Shown one piece after another: positions 40,365 through 49,583 of a stretch of 64,000 nt of DNA. Below the pieces are notes generated by a model. The model searched no databases. It saw only the letters and a program-made list of their open reading frames with translations, and was not told the DNA's origin. This stretch comes from Streptomyces vietnamensis. GTDB taxonomy: Bacteria > Actinomycetota > Actinomycetes > Streptomycetales > Streptomycetaceae. The number at the start of each line of letters is the position of its first letter. Positions within the stretch are counted from its first letter, which is position 1. The DNA is taken from assembly GCF_000830005.1 (NCBI RefSeq), contig NZ_CP010407.1, positions 8,320,001 to 8,384,000 of the forward strand, given 5' to 3'. The translations under genes and the position numbers were made by a program.

Positions 40365-41011
40365 GCAGCCGCGAGGCGATCCTCGGCCGCGTCCGCGCCG
40401 CACTCGCGGACGTACCCGTCGACGAAATCCCGGAGGACGTTCCCGTACCGAGGAACTACCGGCGCGCCCACACCGCACCGGGCGACGACCTCGTCACCCT
40501 GTTCGCCGAACGGGTCGCCGACTACCGCGCCACCGTCCACCGCACCGACGAGACCGGACTGACCGACGCGATCGCCGCCGCGCTCACCGCCCGTGGTGTC
40601 CGCCGGCTGGCCCTGCCCCGCGACTTCCCCTCCGCGCTGCTGCCCTCCGGCCCCTGGACGTGGCACAGGGAACCGCTGGAGGTGCCCGACCTGGACGCCC
40701 TGGACGGCACCGTCACCCTCGCCGCCGCGGGCATCGCCGTCACCGGGACCGTCGTCCTCGACACCGGCGCCGGGCAGGGCCGTCGCGCCCTCACCCTCGT
40801 CCCCGACCACCACCTGTGCATCGTGTACGCCGAGCAGATCGCCGCCGACGTCCCCGACGCGCTCGGCCTCCTCGACCCGACCCGGCCGCTCACTTTCGTG
40901 TCCGGCCCCTCCGCGACCAGCGACATCGAACTCGACCGCGTCGAAGGCGTCCACGGCCCCCGCACCCTCGACGTCATCGTCGTCGACCCCACCCACCCGG
41001 AGCACCCATGA
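40361..41011 (+). CDS. lutC: L-lactate utilisation protein LutC (LUD domain)
   Basis: 216 residues of the LUD family: MSSREAILGRVRAAL at the N-terminus, AAGIAVTGTVVLDTG, LVPDHHLCIVYAEQI and FVSGPSATSDIELDRVEGVHGP near the end. It is the third subunit of the lactate oxidising complex and is coupled to lutB and the mutarotase gene. Confidence 0.92.
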   Translation: MSSREAILGRVRAALADVPVDEIPEDVPVPRNYRRAHTAPGDDLVTLFAERVADYRATVHRTDETGLTDAIAAALTARGVRRLALPRDFPSALLPSGPWTWHREPLEVPDLDALDGTVTLAAAGIAVTGTVVLDTGAGQGRRALTLVPDHHLCIVYAEQIAADVPDALGLLDPTRPLTFVSGPSATSDIELDRVEGVHGPRTLDVIVVDPTHPEHP

Positions 41012-41319
41012 GGATCGCCCTGCACACCCGCGTCCGCGCGGACCGGATCGAGGAGTACGAGACGGCGCACCGAGAGGTACCCGAGGAGCTCACCACCGCC
41101 ATCCGGGCCGCCGGTGTCACCTCCTGGACGATCTGGCGCAGTGGCCGCGAACTCTTCCACCTCCTCGAATGCGAGGACTACGCCCGCCTGCTCGCCGAAC
41201 TGGAACACCTCCCGGTCAACATCGCCTGGCAGGCACGGATGGCCGACCTCCTCGACGTGACGCACGACTACTCCCGCGCCGGCGCCGAGGCGGGGCTCCC
41301 GGTGGTGTGGCAGCTGTGA
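41008..41319 (+). CDS. L-rhamnose mutarotase family protein (probable L-fucose mutarotase)
   Basis: 103-residue ferredoxin-like protein: MRIALHTRVRADRIEEYETAHR, VTSWTIWRSGRELFHLLECEDY and NIAWQARMADLLDV are RhaM-family features. It would interconvert the anomers so that the 1-dehydrogenase sees its preferred form. ATGA and GTGA overlaps link it to lutC and the lactonase gene. Confidence 0.83.
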   Translation: MRIALHTRVRADRIEEYETAHREVPEELTTAIRAAGVTSWTIWRSGRELFHLLECEDYARLLAELEHLPVNIAWQARMADLLDVTHDYSRAGAEAGLPVVWQL

Positions 41320-42185
41320 CCGACCGTCCGATCGTCGACGCCCACCACCACGTGTGGGACCTGGCCGTACGCCCCCAGCCCTGGATCACCGGCGAGGCCC
41401 TCGCCCCGCTGGCCCGCTCCTTCTCCGCCGCCGATCTGGCCCCCGAGGCGCGAGCCGCCGGCGTGACCGCCACCGTCGTCGTCCAGACCGTCTGCGTCCC
41501 CGACGAGACCCCCGAACTCCTGGCCCTCGCCGCTGAAGACGACCTGATCGCCGGGGTCGTCGGCTGGACCGACCTGACCGCCCCCGACATCGCCGACGCA
41601 CTTGCCGCACTGCGCGAGGGACCGGGAGGGGACCGCCTGGTCGGGATCCGCCACCAGGTCCAGGAGGAGCCCGACCCCGGCTGGCTGCTCCGTCCGGCCG
41701 TACGGCGCGGCCTGACCGCGGTCGCCGAGGCCGGGCTCGCCTACGACCTCGTCGTGACCCCGCCCCAACTGGCCGCCGCGACCGCCGCCGCGGCCTGGGT
41801 ACCCGGCCTGACCTTCGTCCTGGACCACCTCGGCAAACCGCCGATCGCCAGCGGCGCATTGGAACCCTGGGCCGCCGACGTACGCCGTCTCGCCGCCCTG
41901 CCCAACACCGTGTGCAAGCTCTCCGGCATGGTCACCGAGGCCACCCCCGGCGCATGGACCACCGCCACCCTCGCCCCCTACGCCGACACCGTCCTGGACG
42001 CCTTCAGCCCCCGGCGGTTGCTCTTCGGCTCCGACTGGCCGGTCTCCACCCTCCAGGCCGGCTACGGCGAGATCATCCGCATCGCCGACGCCCTCACCGA
42101 CGGCCTGAGTCCCGCCGAGAAGAACGCGGTCTTCCACGACAACGCGGCCGGGGTCTACGGCCTGCGGCCGCCCGCACGGCCGTGA
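41316..42185 (+). CDS. Amidohydrolase, probable L-fuconolactonase
   Basis: 289 residues of the amidohydrolase-2 family: HxH motif VDAHHHVWDL at the N-terminus, FVLDHLGKPPI, CKLSGMVTEA and LLFGSDWPVSTLQ with the metal or catalytic Asp. In Xanthomonas a homologous enzyme hydrolyses L-fucono-1,5-lactone to L-fuconate. GTG start in a 4-nt overlap with the mutarotase gene. Confidence 0.85.
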   Translation: MTDRPIVDAHHHVWDLAVRPQPWITGEALAPLARSFSAADLAPEARAAGVTATVVVQTVCVPDETPELLALAAEDDLIAGVVGWTDLTAPDIADALAALREGPGGDRLVGIRHQVQEEPDPGWLLRPAVRRGLTAVAEAGLAYDLVVTPPQLAAATAAAAWVPGLTFVLDHLGKPPIASGALEPWAADVRRLAALPNTVCKLSGMVTEATPGAWTTATLAPYADTVLDAFSPRRLLFGSDWPVSTLQAGYGEIIRIADALTDGLSPAEKNAVFHDNAAGVYGLRPPARP

Positions 42186-42223
42186 CCTATCCTGCACGGA
42201 CCACCCCAGAGAGAGGCGAGAGA

Positions 42224-42919
42224 GTGCCAGTCACCGACGAGGCGATCGACAAGATCAAAGCCATGATCGTCAGCGGTGAGCTCCGCCCCGGCTCCCGACT
42301 CCCGCGCGAAGCCGATCTCGCGGAACGGCTCGGCCTCTCCCGCAACTCGCTGCGCGAGGCGGTCAAGGCCCTCTCGCTCATGCGGGTCCTCGACGTCCGC
42401 CAGGGCGACGGCACCTACGTCACGAGCCTGGAACCCGACCTGCTCCTCGACGCCCTGACGTTCGTCGCCGACCTCCAGCAGGACGACACCGTCCTGCAGT
42501 TCCTGGAGGTCCGGCGCATCCTCGAACCGGCCGCCGCCGCGATGGCCGCCCGGGTGATGCCGGACGAGGAGATCGCCGCGCTCGGCGAGGTCCTCGACCG
42601 GCTCGACGACGATCCGACCCTGGAGGGACTGATCGACCACGACCTGGAGTTCCACCGCAGGCTCGCGGCTGGATCGGGCAACGCCGTGCTCTGCTCGCTC
42701 CTCGACGGCATGTCCGGTCCCACGGCCCGCGCCCGCCTGTGGCGCGGCCGGATCGAGGAGGGCGCGGTGGCGCGGGCCTGGCAGCAGCACCGCGCCATCT
42801 ACGAGGCGGTCGCCGCCCGGCAGCCCGAAGTCGCCCAGGCGTGGGCGACGGTACACGTGGCCGAGGTCGAGCAGTGGCTGCGGGGGACGCTCGACGCGGT
42901 GGAGCCCGAACGCGCCTGA
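42224..42919 (+). CDS. GntR-family regulator with FCD domain (FadR subfamily)
   Basis: 231 residues: winged helix IVSGELRPGSRLPREADLAERLGLSRNSLREAVKALSLMRVLDVRQGDGTYV (given in part as the standard FadR pattern), then an all-helical FCD effector domain with likely metal ligands in DHDLEFHRRL and QQHRAIYEAVA. It is the last gene of the operon, 38 nt after the lactonase gene, with GAGAGGCGAG before the GTG. It is the natural candidate for the CATCGGATGT elements at 34006-34150 (inference). Confidence 0.87.
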   Translation: MPVTDEAIDKIKAMIVSGELRPGSRLPREADLAERLGLSRNSLREAVKALSLMRVLDVRQGDGTYVTSLEPDLLLDALTFVADLQQDDTVLQFLEVRRILEPAAAAMAARVMPDEEIAALGEVLDRLDDDPTLEGLIDHDLEFHRRLAAGSGNAVLCSLLDGMSGPTARARLWRGRIEEGAVARAWQQHRAIYEAVAARQPEVAQAWATVHVAEVEQWLRGTLDAVEPERA

Positions 42920-42948
42920 CGGGCCGGATCCCCGGGCATCCGGCCCGT
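42919..42948 (+). terminator. Hairpin terminator of the fucose-lactate operon
   Basis: A perfect 11-bp stem ACGGGCCGGAT / ATCCGGCCCGT (42919-42929, 42938-42948) with an 8-nt loop, starting at the regulator stop codon. Confidence 0.8.
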
Positions 42949-43521
42949 CAGCGGCGACTTCTCCGCGGAGTGTCCTCGGCCTCAGTAGACCGACCTCCGC
43001 TGGTGGCCGAGCCGATGTCCGGCCGCTGCGTCACGAGCGTCCGCCGGCTGTGGGGGAGGGGAGGACGACGCGATCGCGAACTGGAGATGAGCGTCGGCTT
43101 CGACGACGACCCGGCCGGGGAATCGACCCGCTTCGCCAATCGACTCCATGGCTTGCCGACGCAGATCCATCCTTCGCTGGAGCGAGTGCCGGGGTCGCGG
43201 TCGCAGCACCCGGCCACCCTCACCCTGCTGGAACGGTTCCGATTCTGTCCTGGTGGGGGCTGGTGGCGCCCGCCCTGGTGGTCTGTGTCTCCTCTCCGGG
43301 GCCATCGACCTCTCGTACGCATACGCACTGCACACCGCACGGACCAGCGTGGAGAGCGGCGCGGCGACGCTCTGCGCCGGGACGCACCGGACCACGCACC
43401 GGGCAGGCCGGCGACCCCCGACTTATGCTGACGCAAGGGGACCGAGAAAGATCCGGTCGGTCCGGTCCGGCAGCGGCACCGGCTCGCCGGGACTTGAGGT
43501 TGGCATCCCCTGAGTACCGAG
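42949..43521. other. Gene-poor interval before the PAS-PP2C gene
   Basis: No reading frame here shows a recognisable domain or a good start. It marks the change from compact operons to decayed accessory DNA. GGTCCGGTCCGG at about 43458-43471 is simple sequence. Confidence 0.5.
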
Positions 43522-45573
43522 GTGGACCATGGCTGCCAGCGGTGCCTCACCGCAGAGCCCGCACGCCGACCCGCATCCGCAGGGCGACGCCTTCGCAGTC
43601 GTGGACGCGGTCGGCTGCTGGATGCGGACGCCTTCGAGGAGCGGCAGCGCGCTGTTCCCGGCACCGTCGAGCCGCTGCTGCGGGTCCAGGCGCAAGGCAC
43701 CGCATCAGCGCCCAGTCGCCGCCACGTGGTCTCGTCAGAGATGCTCTTCCCCTTGCGCGGCGCCGGCGAGCCAGTCGGCCAGGCGCACATCCTGGTCGAC
43801 AACGCCCGCGAGGAACTCGCCCGAGAACGGCTGCGGCCGGTGAACGAGGTGGGCCTGTGGCTCGGCGGCGGCCGGTTCGACGTCCGCGAGACCGCGCAGC
43901 GCCTGGCCGAGTTCGTCGTCCCGCGGCTGTGCGACTACGCCCACGTCGACCTCTTCGAGTTCGTCGTCGGAACCGGCGAGCCCGATCCCGACGCCGTCGC
44001 CTCGGGACTCCCGCTGCTGCGGGCGGCGACCGCCACCGCCGGTCGGCCGCCGATCCGGACGGTCTCGGACGTGGGGGAGGCCGACGCGTTCGCGTCCCTC
44101 CCGGGCGGGCCGGTCCTGCGAGCCCTCGCGAGTCGGCGGCCGGTGCTTCTGACCGGCGAGGAACTGGCCTCGGCAGCCGCCGACAGCGGCAACACGCGGG
44201 TGGCGGCAGTGGCGCGCGGCCATGTGCGCTCCTGGCTCGCCGTGCCGATGCACGTAGGGGAGCTGCCGCTCGGCGTCGTGGTCCTCGTCCGGTTCGAGGA
44301 CTCGCTCGAACAACCGCTCACCGACCCGCTCAAGGCCGCGCAGCGCTTCGACAGCGACGACGTGGCCACCGCCGCGGAGATCGTCCAGCAGGCCGGCATC
44401 GCCATCGATCACGCCCGGCTCCACGCGAGGGACCAGGCCCGAGCCCTGGACCTCCAGCGCCTGATGCTGCCCGGCCTGCTTCCCAGCCTGCTGCCTGGCG
44501 CATCGACCGTCGACGTGGCCTACCGCCATCTGCCGGCACGTGGCCCCGGCGGGCTCGGCGGCGCCTGGTACGACGTCATCCGGCTCTCCGGCTCTCGGAC
44601 CGTCCTGGTGGTCGGCGACGCGCCGGGGGAGGGGCTGCAGGCCGCCGTCTACGTGCCCCGCATGCGCACGGCCACCCGAGCCCTCGCGTACGAGGACCTG
44701 AGCCCGGAGGAGGTGCTCACGCGGCTGGACGCGATGGTGAAGCGCTTCGTGGCGGAGTTCGCGCACACCGGGAGCGGCCCGATCGGGTCCACCTGTCTGT
44801 TCGCGACCTTCGACCCGATCAAGCAGGAACTCTCGCTGGCCAGTGCGGGCCACCCGGTGCCCGTGATCCGCGCCGCCGGCCAGGGCGTACGGGCCGTCGA
44901 CATGCCGGTCGGTCACCCGTTCGGGGTCCCCGGCACGCCCTACGAGAGCACCGTCATGCCCTGGACCGACGGCGACGTGCTGGTCCTGAGCACCAAGGGT
45001 CTCGGCAGCACCGACGCCGACGGCCGCCCGGAGGCCCTGCTGGCCGCGCTGAGCTCACTGGTCCCACCGGCCGGGCCGGACGCGGCGCAGACCGATCCGA
45101 CCGGGATGTGCGACCAGCTGATCAATCTGCTCGGCCCGAGCGGCCGGCTCTGCGACGCCGTGCTCATGGCCGCGCGGCTGCGCAGCCTCGGGCCGGAGTT
45201 CCACGCCGGCTGGGACCTGGCGAGCGATTCCAGGGAGGTCGGCCGCGCCCGCACGCTGGTGACCGAGCAGCTGCACGCCTGGGACCTGGCGGACCTGGAG
45301 TTCGGCACCCAGCTGATCGTCAGCGAGCTGGTCACCAACGCACTGCGCTACGGCAAGCCGCCCATCCAGCTGCGGCTGATCCGAGACGAGGGCTTGACCT
45401 GCGAGGTGACCGACGGCAGCAGTACCTCCCCCCATGTGCGGCACGCGGCCGAAACCGACGAAGGCGGACGCGGGCTCTACATGATCGCCCAGCTCGCCGA
45501 CCTGTGGGGGACTCGCTACCACGACCGCGGCAAGACCATCTGGGCGCGGCAACCGCTGCCGCACGGAGCCTAG
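43522..45573 (+). CDS. GAF-PP2C(SpoIIE-like)-HATPase protein with degenerate phosphatase and out-of-frame N-terminus
   Basis: 683-residue frame: a PAS-like remnant, a GAF domain (about residues 110-300), a SpoIIE-type PP2C domain (about 310-520) and a C-terminal HATPase_c anti-sigma kinase-like domain (ELVTNALRYG, CEVTDGSS, DEGGRGLYMIAQLADLWG). The PP2C metal residues are altered: the usual GGDWYD is GGAWYD, GDVxGHG is GDAPGEG and YTDGL is STKGL, so phosphatase activity is unlikely. The good ribosome site (GAGGTGG) serves an ATG at 43529 in another frame, which begins like a PAS domain (DAFAVVDAVGCW) and then stops, so the true N-terminus is frameshifted or deleted. The frame's own GTG at 43522 has no good site. 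Confidence 0.72.
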   Translation: MDHGCQRCLTAEPARRPASAGRRLRSRGRGRLLDADAFEERQRAVPGTVEPLLRVQAQGTASAPSRRHVVSSEMLFPLRGAGEPVGQAHILVDNAREELARERLRPVNEVGLWLGGGRFDVRETAQRLAEFVVPRLCDYAHVDLFEFVVGTGEPDPDAVASGLPLLRAATATAGRPPIRTVSDVGEADAFASLPGGPVLRALASRRPVLLTGEELASAAADSGNTRVAAVARGHVRSWLAVPMHVGELPLGVVVLVRFEDSLEQPLTDPLKAAQRFDSDDVATAAEIVQQAGIAIDHARLHARDQARALDLQRLMLPGLLPSLLPGASTVDVAYRHLPARGPGGLGGAWYDVIRLSGSRTVLVVGDAPGEGLQAAVYVPRMRTATRALAYEDLSPEEVLTRLDAMVKRFVAEFAHTGSGPIGSTCLFATFDPIKQELSLASAGHPVPVIRAAGQGVRAVDMPVGHPFGVPGTPYESTVMPWTDGDVLVLSTKGLGSTDADGRPEALLAALSSLVPPAGPDAAQTDPTGMCDQLINLLGPSGRLCDAVLMAARLRSLGPEFHAGWDLASDSREVGRARTLVTEQLHAWDLADLEFGTQLIVSELVTNALRYGKPPIQLRLIRDEGLTCEVTDGSSTSPHVRHAAETDEGGRGLYMIAQLADLWGTRYHDRGKTIWARQPLPHGA

Positions 45574-45958
45574 ACAGGTGCGACGGACGGCGATTGGCTC
45601 GACCACTGGCTGTCGCAGGCCCGGGACCTCCCGACGGAGACGCCGGCGCGGATCGCGGGCGTCGCCGAGCGGCACGGCAAAAAGCCTCCGGCGTTTGCGG
45701 GTGGTCGAGTTCTGCGAGTGCGTGAGCGTCGGCCGGTCATTTCTCTTGGTCGTTCGAGTCGGTGTGCGGTGGCGGGAAGGGAACTTCAGCAGACTGACGC
45801 TGAATCCGTGGGTGATCGCGACTGCTCCCTGTGCGGCTTAATCACCTGGACACATCTGCTTGGATGACAGTACGACGTGGCGCACGAGGACCAGGCCCAC
45901 CGCCTCGGCAGGCCTGGTCCAGGAATCGAACCGGGTATGGTCCGTTCCCGTGCGGGGG
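45574..45958. other. Interval with a short coding-like scrap and a 14-bp element
   Basis: Bases 45574-45690 continue in frame after the PP2C stop as TGATDGDWLDHWLSQARD and so on, a plausible N-terminal fragment of an unknown gene that soon loses coding character. CCGGGTATGGTCCG (45931-45944) also occurs in the repeat at 48041-48142. No intact gene seen. Confidence 0.4.
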
Positions 45959-47290
45959 TCAACTGGTCCGCTGCAGCGCCGGCGGGGTCCAGCTGCCGGT
46001 GAGGGCGGGCTGCTGGGGCCAGTAGAGGCGCAGGAAGACGTTGAAGCTGCCCACGGGGGCGGGGAGCCAGTTGGTCTCGCGGTCGGGTCCGGGGTTGTCG
46101 TGCTGGACGTAGATGTCCAGGGAGCCGTCGGGGTTGGTCCGCATGCTGCTGCGGTCGCCGATCGCGTAGCGGTTCAGCGGGTTGTCGGTGAAGAGTTGGC
46201 GCTCGTTCATCATGGTGAGGGACCAGAAGCCGTCGACGGGCGGGGTATCCCCGGCGTCGAAGTGCAGCACGTAGGTGTGGGCGCCGTCGAGGGGCCGACC
46301 CTCGGAGTCGGTGGTGGCGTGCGGGTACAGGGCGTCGGCGTCGAGGTTGGCTCCGTACCCGAACCGGGTGATCACCGCGCGCTTGGCGTAGTCGGTTCCG
46401 TAATCCCCCAGGCCTCGGTGCACGGTCCACCCACCGGAGCCCGCGGATTCCGCACCGGCGAGCAGATCACGCAGGACCTCCGGGCCGCGTCGCGCACCCG
46501 CGTCCAGGGTGGCGAGCTCCTCGGGGGACAGGTCGTCCAGGGTCGCGCCCGGTACGATGCCGAGCTTCGCGAGGGTGCCCAGGAACGGGGCATCGGCAGG
46601 GTCCGGAGGGTTGTCGACCATCATCCGGTTGAGGAGAGTGAAGTACTCGCGGCCGCTGAGTGCGTGGACCTTGTCGACGGGCGCCGTCGTGGCGTCGGCG
46701 CCGGCGGGGACGGGGACGCTGGTGGGAGGGGAGTAGCTCTCGGGATCGCCGGTCCATTCCGACAGCGGAATCAGCCGCGTGCCGTCCTGGAGCCGGTTGA
46801 CGGACGGGAAGTCCGACGGGCCGCTGGTCGCGTACCGGGCGATGATCCAGTTCACGGCGGTGGGCGACTTCAACAGGGTCAGGCCGGCGGGGACCGCTCC
46901 CGACCAGGTTGGCCCAGCGATCAGAAACGGGCCAGCGGACCGACCGTTCTTGCGTTGGCCGACGACAGCGCAGACATTCGACCAGGCGTCCAGGATCGGG
47001 ACCATCCAGAACCGGTCACCGAACTCGGGAACGGTCAGCACCAGAGGCTGCTCGGACAGATCGAGCCAGGCGCTGGAGTACAGGGTGTCGGCGTTCGGTG
47101 AGACGACTTCGGTGAAGGAGGCGTCCGGGGTGGCTCGCATGTAACAGAACTGATTGACCGGGGCCTTCCGGCGCGCGTCGTCCCGGGCCGGGACCGCGGT
47201 CATGTTGCTTTTCGTCACGGCTGCCGTGACCAGCGGGTACCCGTAGAGCCATGCCTCCGTGGCCAGCTTCTCCATCGACTCATCCGTCAT
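45959..47290 (-). CDS. DUF1254/DUF1214 domain protein
   Basis: 443 residues. The N-terminal DUF1254 part has EAWLYGYPLV and SPNADTLYSSAWLDLSEQPL, and the C-terminal DUF1214 part has TYVLHFDAGDTPPVDGFWSL, NPLNRYAIGDRS and DIYVQHDNPG. Such proteins are widespread and mostly uncharacterised. No signal peptide is visible from this start. ATG at 47290 with GGGAGA 7 nt upstream. Both flanks are decayed DNA, so its neighbours say nothing about its role. Confidence 0.85.
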   Translation of the reverse strand: MTDESMEKLATEAWLYGYPLVTAAVTKSNMTAVPARDDARRKAPVNQFCYMRATPDASFTEVVSPNADTLYSSAWLDLSEQPLVLTVPEFGDRFWMVPILDAWSNVCAVVGQRKNGRSAGPFLIAGPTWSGAVPAGLTLLKSPTAVNWIIARYATSGPSDFPSVNRLQDGTRLIPLSEWTGDPESYSPPTSVPVPAGADATTAPVDKVHALSGREYFTLLNRMMVDNPPDPADAPFLGTLAKLGIVPGATLDDLSPEELATLDAGARRGPEVLRDLLAGAESAGSGGWTVHRGLGDYGTDYAKRAVITRFGYGANLDADALYPHATTDSEGRPLDGAHTYVLHFDAGDTPPVDGFWSLTMMNERQLFTDNPLNRYAIGDRSSMRTNPDGSLDIYVQHDNPGPDRETNWLPAPVGSFNVFLRLYWPQQPALTGSWTPPALQRTS

Positions 47291-47757
47291 CGGCTTCTCC
47301 CGGGTGCTACGGCGAACGCTGTCCGCCCCGACGCTACGAGCGTCGCCTGCCTCCGGCGCGGCGAGTCCGCCGAACGGGTGAGCTGGGCGGAAGTGTCGGA
47401 GCCGGCCGGCAAGGGGCTGCTCGCCGCCGTACGAAGAGCGCCTGGACAGTTGCCGGCCGCGGTCGGCGATCGAAATGGATGGGTGGGTCTGCGGGACGGC
47501 GTAGTGCTCCGCGAGTGGTCCGGGCCTTGGGCGAGGCGTGGCCCGACGGGCCATGACCCACGAACGGCCCAAGGAGAGCCGCCCCGGGGACGAGCCGGTC
47601 TGGCTGAGGAAGTTGCGCAACACCTCCGGATGGTCGGCTGCCGGAACGGCCGTCCTGCTCCGGCCGTGGGGCCACGTCGCGGCGGGGGCCGAGACCGCCG
47701 CGTCATCGGTGCGAGAACGTGTGAGCCGCGCTGCCGGCGGCGGCCCTGCGCCGCGCC
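47291..47757. other. Gene-poor interval
   Basis: No recognisable gene on either strand. The open frames here lack family resemblance and ribosome sites. Confidence 0.45.
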
Positions 47758-47947
47758 GCGGGTGTGAAGCGTGGCCCAGGAGCCGTTTCGCTCGGGGACA
47801 TGCCGCCATGTGACCTCAGCGCGGAACTTCTACGCCATCCCGTTCAGGACCGTCCGATCGTCCAGCCGAGGCCGACCAAGCACAGGGCGGGGCTGCAACG
47901 GCCGGACGAGATCCCACTCCGCATCAGTCAGTTCATGGCGGCGTATC
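47758..47947 (-). pseudogene. IS5-family transposase remnant (N-terminal part, amber stop)
   Basis: On the reverse strand the frame reads RHELTDAEWDLVRPLQPR, then LGRPRLDDRTVLNGMA, a TAG stop where the family has Trp, then KFRAEVTWRHVPER and GSWATLHTR. This is the opening of IS5-type transposases of actinomycetes. The rest, including the catalytic DDE region, is missing. No terminal inverted repeats were recognised. Confidence 0.75.
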
Positions 47948-48040
47948 ACCACATCATGATCTACAGATGGAGATCATTTCGGCAACAAGTCCCAGAAGAA
48001 CCCGAGCTTCTTCGGCGAGGAGCCGACCAGCAGGTTCTTC

Positions 48041-48142
48041 GTCTGCTGGTGGTACACGAGCAGCAACTGTGCTGACCATGGGAAACGGTGGTCTTCTGGG
48101 ATCAGGTCAGTGGCTTGGACCGGGTATGGTCCGCATCTTGGT
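48041..48142. repeat. Copy A of a ~100-bp diverged repeat (pair with 60729-60830)
   Basis: Aligns without gaps to 60729-60830, with about 65 of 102 bases identical by eye. Conserved blocks at identical spacing are TGCTGGTGGTACACG, GCTGACCA, GGAAACGG and CGxGTATGG. It contains GGACC-GGGTAT-GGTCC (48117-48132). It lies about 100 bp beyond the 5' end of the IS5-type remnant. Confidence 0.6.
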
Positions 48143-48912
48143 CAACCGACAGGTGTCACCGGCGCGCCGGGGAGTCGGACCGCCTGGTCGGTGAACGACT
48201 CCACGGTCCTTGATCTGCTGGTCTTGACGGCAGGTGACGGACGGTCGGGGAACCGGCTACGCGGCCCGGCCCGAAGACGGCGCACCGCGACACAGGGAAC
48301 CTCGCCACGAGCAGCGCCGAGGCGGCCGGCCCTGGCATGACCAGCCCCCGGACGACCGGCCTTCTGGCCACCCTCCTCGGCCGGCGTCGTTGGGCTTCCC
48401 GACGGGCCGCTGCCACCGACGAGCAGGCGACCGTCCTCGGCAAGAGGAATCGCATCCCGGCTTGTTTCGCTCTGGTGCCCTCCGAAGCCGGTGACCGTGT
48501 CATCCTGCTGTGCTTCGGCCCCGGCGTTCCCCTCGGCGAAGCAGGGAGGCCATGCCCCCTGTAGGCGGCCGCCGCGCCCGCCCCGCACGCCTTCGCCGGC
48601 GCCGAGCCGGCCGACTCGACGGGCCAGGGTCGTACTCGTCGACTGCTCCGGCTCCGTCGTGCACACCCGGTCCCTGCCGAGCGATCCCGTGCTCGTCCCG
48701 CGTAGCCACGATGATCGACGCGCACATCTCGGTCCACCGGCTGACCGAGACCTACGCACACGTCCGGAACCAGTACGGCACCAGAGCTCCGGCCCTCGAC
48801 GACGTCCACCCGAAGCAGGTTCGTCAGACCGGGCCCGTTGCCCCTGCCGAGGACGCAAGGACTCAGGTGGTAGTGCTCGATCGACCACCCCGTAGCTCGG
48901 ACGCGATACGTC
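48143..48912. other. Gene-poor interval
   Basis: Contains a 75-residue frame at 48337-48564 (+) with no recognised family and no clear ribosome site, and reverse-strand frames of lower GC3. I see no gene that I can support. Confidence 0.4.
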
Positions 48913-49473
48913 TCATCGGTGAGCGGGAGGCCCTTGACGAGTCCCGGGCTGCTGCAGCCGGGCCGCGAGCTCCCCGGGCAGGACGTCCCGGTTCGCCGCA
49001 GTGAGGTGGACGACCTCGATGTCGGCACGCCGCCTGAGGGTGTCGGTGAACGGATCGCGGTGCGTGTGGACTGTGGCGACGATGTCGGCCTCTGCGGCGA
49101 AGAGAGCGTCGACCGCGTCCCGGAACGCAGTACACGCCAGTTCCATCCGCCCCAGCTCGTCGATGAGAACCAGCCGCCGTGCCGACTCCGCCGTTGTTGT
49201 CGGTCGCAGTGTCGGCAGCGCCAGTCGCTCCATGACGCCCAGGTCGACGCCGTATTTCCCTACCCGCGGCGGACCGGGCAGGTCGACATGGGCGAGCACC
49301 TCACGTCGGCCTGCCAGGGTCTCCAGGACGAAACCGACCCGGACGCCGGATTGCCAGATCTCCTCGGTGGTGAAGCCGGTGGCCGGGCGGGTGGGCAGCA
49401 GCGCGGCCAGCCGACGGAGGGCGGTTGTCTTGCCCGCGCCAGGGCGGCCCTCGATCAGGATCCTTGTCGGCAC
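48913..49473 (-). CDS. THEP1-type nucleoside-triphosphatase
   Basis: 186-residue P-loop NTPase. Walker A is ILIEGRPGAGKTTALRRL right at the N-terminus, Walker B is RRLVLIDELGRMEL near residue 102, and GFTTEEIWQSGVRVGFVLET is the family's third motif. THEP1 enzymes hydrolyse NTPs in vitro; their cellular job is unclear. A GTG at 49473 gives the usual length, but its ribosome site is weak. A GTG at 49563 would add 30 residues without homology. Confidence 0.82.
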   Translation of the reverse strand: MPTRILIEGRPGAGKTTALRRLAALLPTRPATGFTTEEIWQSGVRVGFVLETLAGRREVLAHVDLPGPPRVGKYGVDLGVMERLALPTLRPTTTAESARRLVLIDELGRMELACTAFRDAVDALFAAEADIVATVHTHRDPFTDTLRRRADIEVVHLTAANRDVLPGELAARLQQPGTRQGPPAHR

Positions 49474-49583
49474 ACCGCCGTTTTCGCCCAGCCTCCCGCG
49501 GTGGGCCGGGTGGGCTGGGTCGAACGAGGGGTTTCGGGTGCGGACCGGTGCCGACGCCGCCACCCGCGGGTATGGCGGGGCGC

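Noticed and set aside
43050..45725. 891-residue forward frame overlapping the PP2C gene
   Set aside because: Arg/Gly/Ala-rich shadow frame without domains; the 43522 frame holds GAF, PP2C and HATPase motifs.
48156..49028. Reverse frame with a coding-like stretch (DETYRVRATGWSIEHYHL)
   Set aside because: Codon third positions are only moderately GC-rich, no start or family was recognised, and it overlaps the end of the THEP1 gene.
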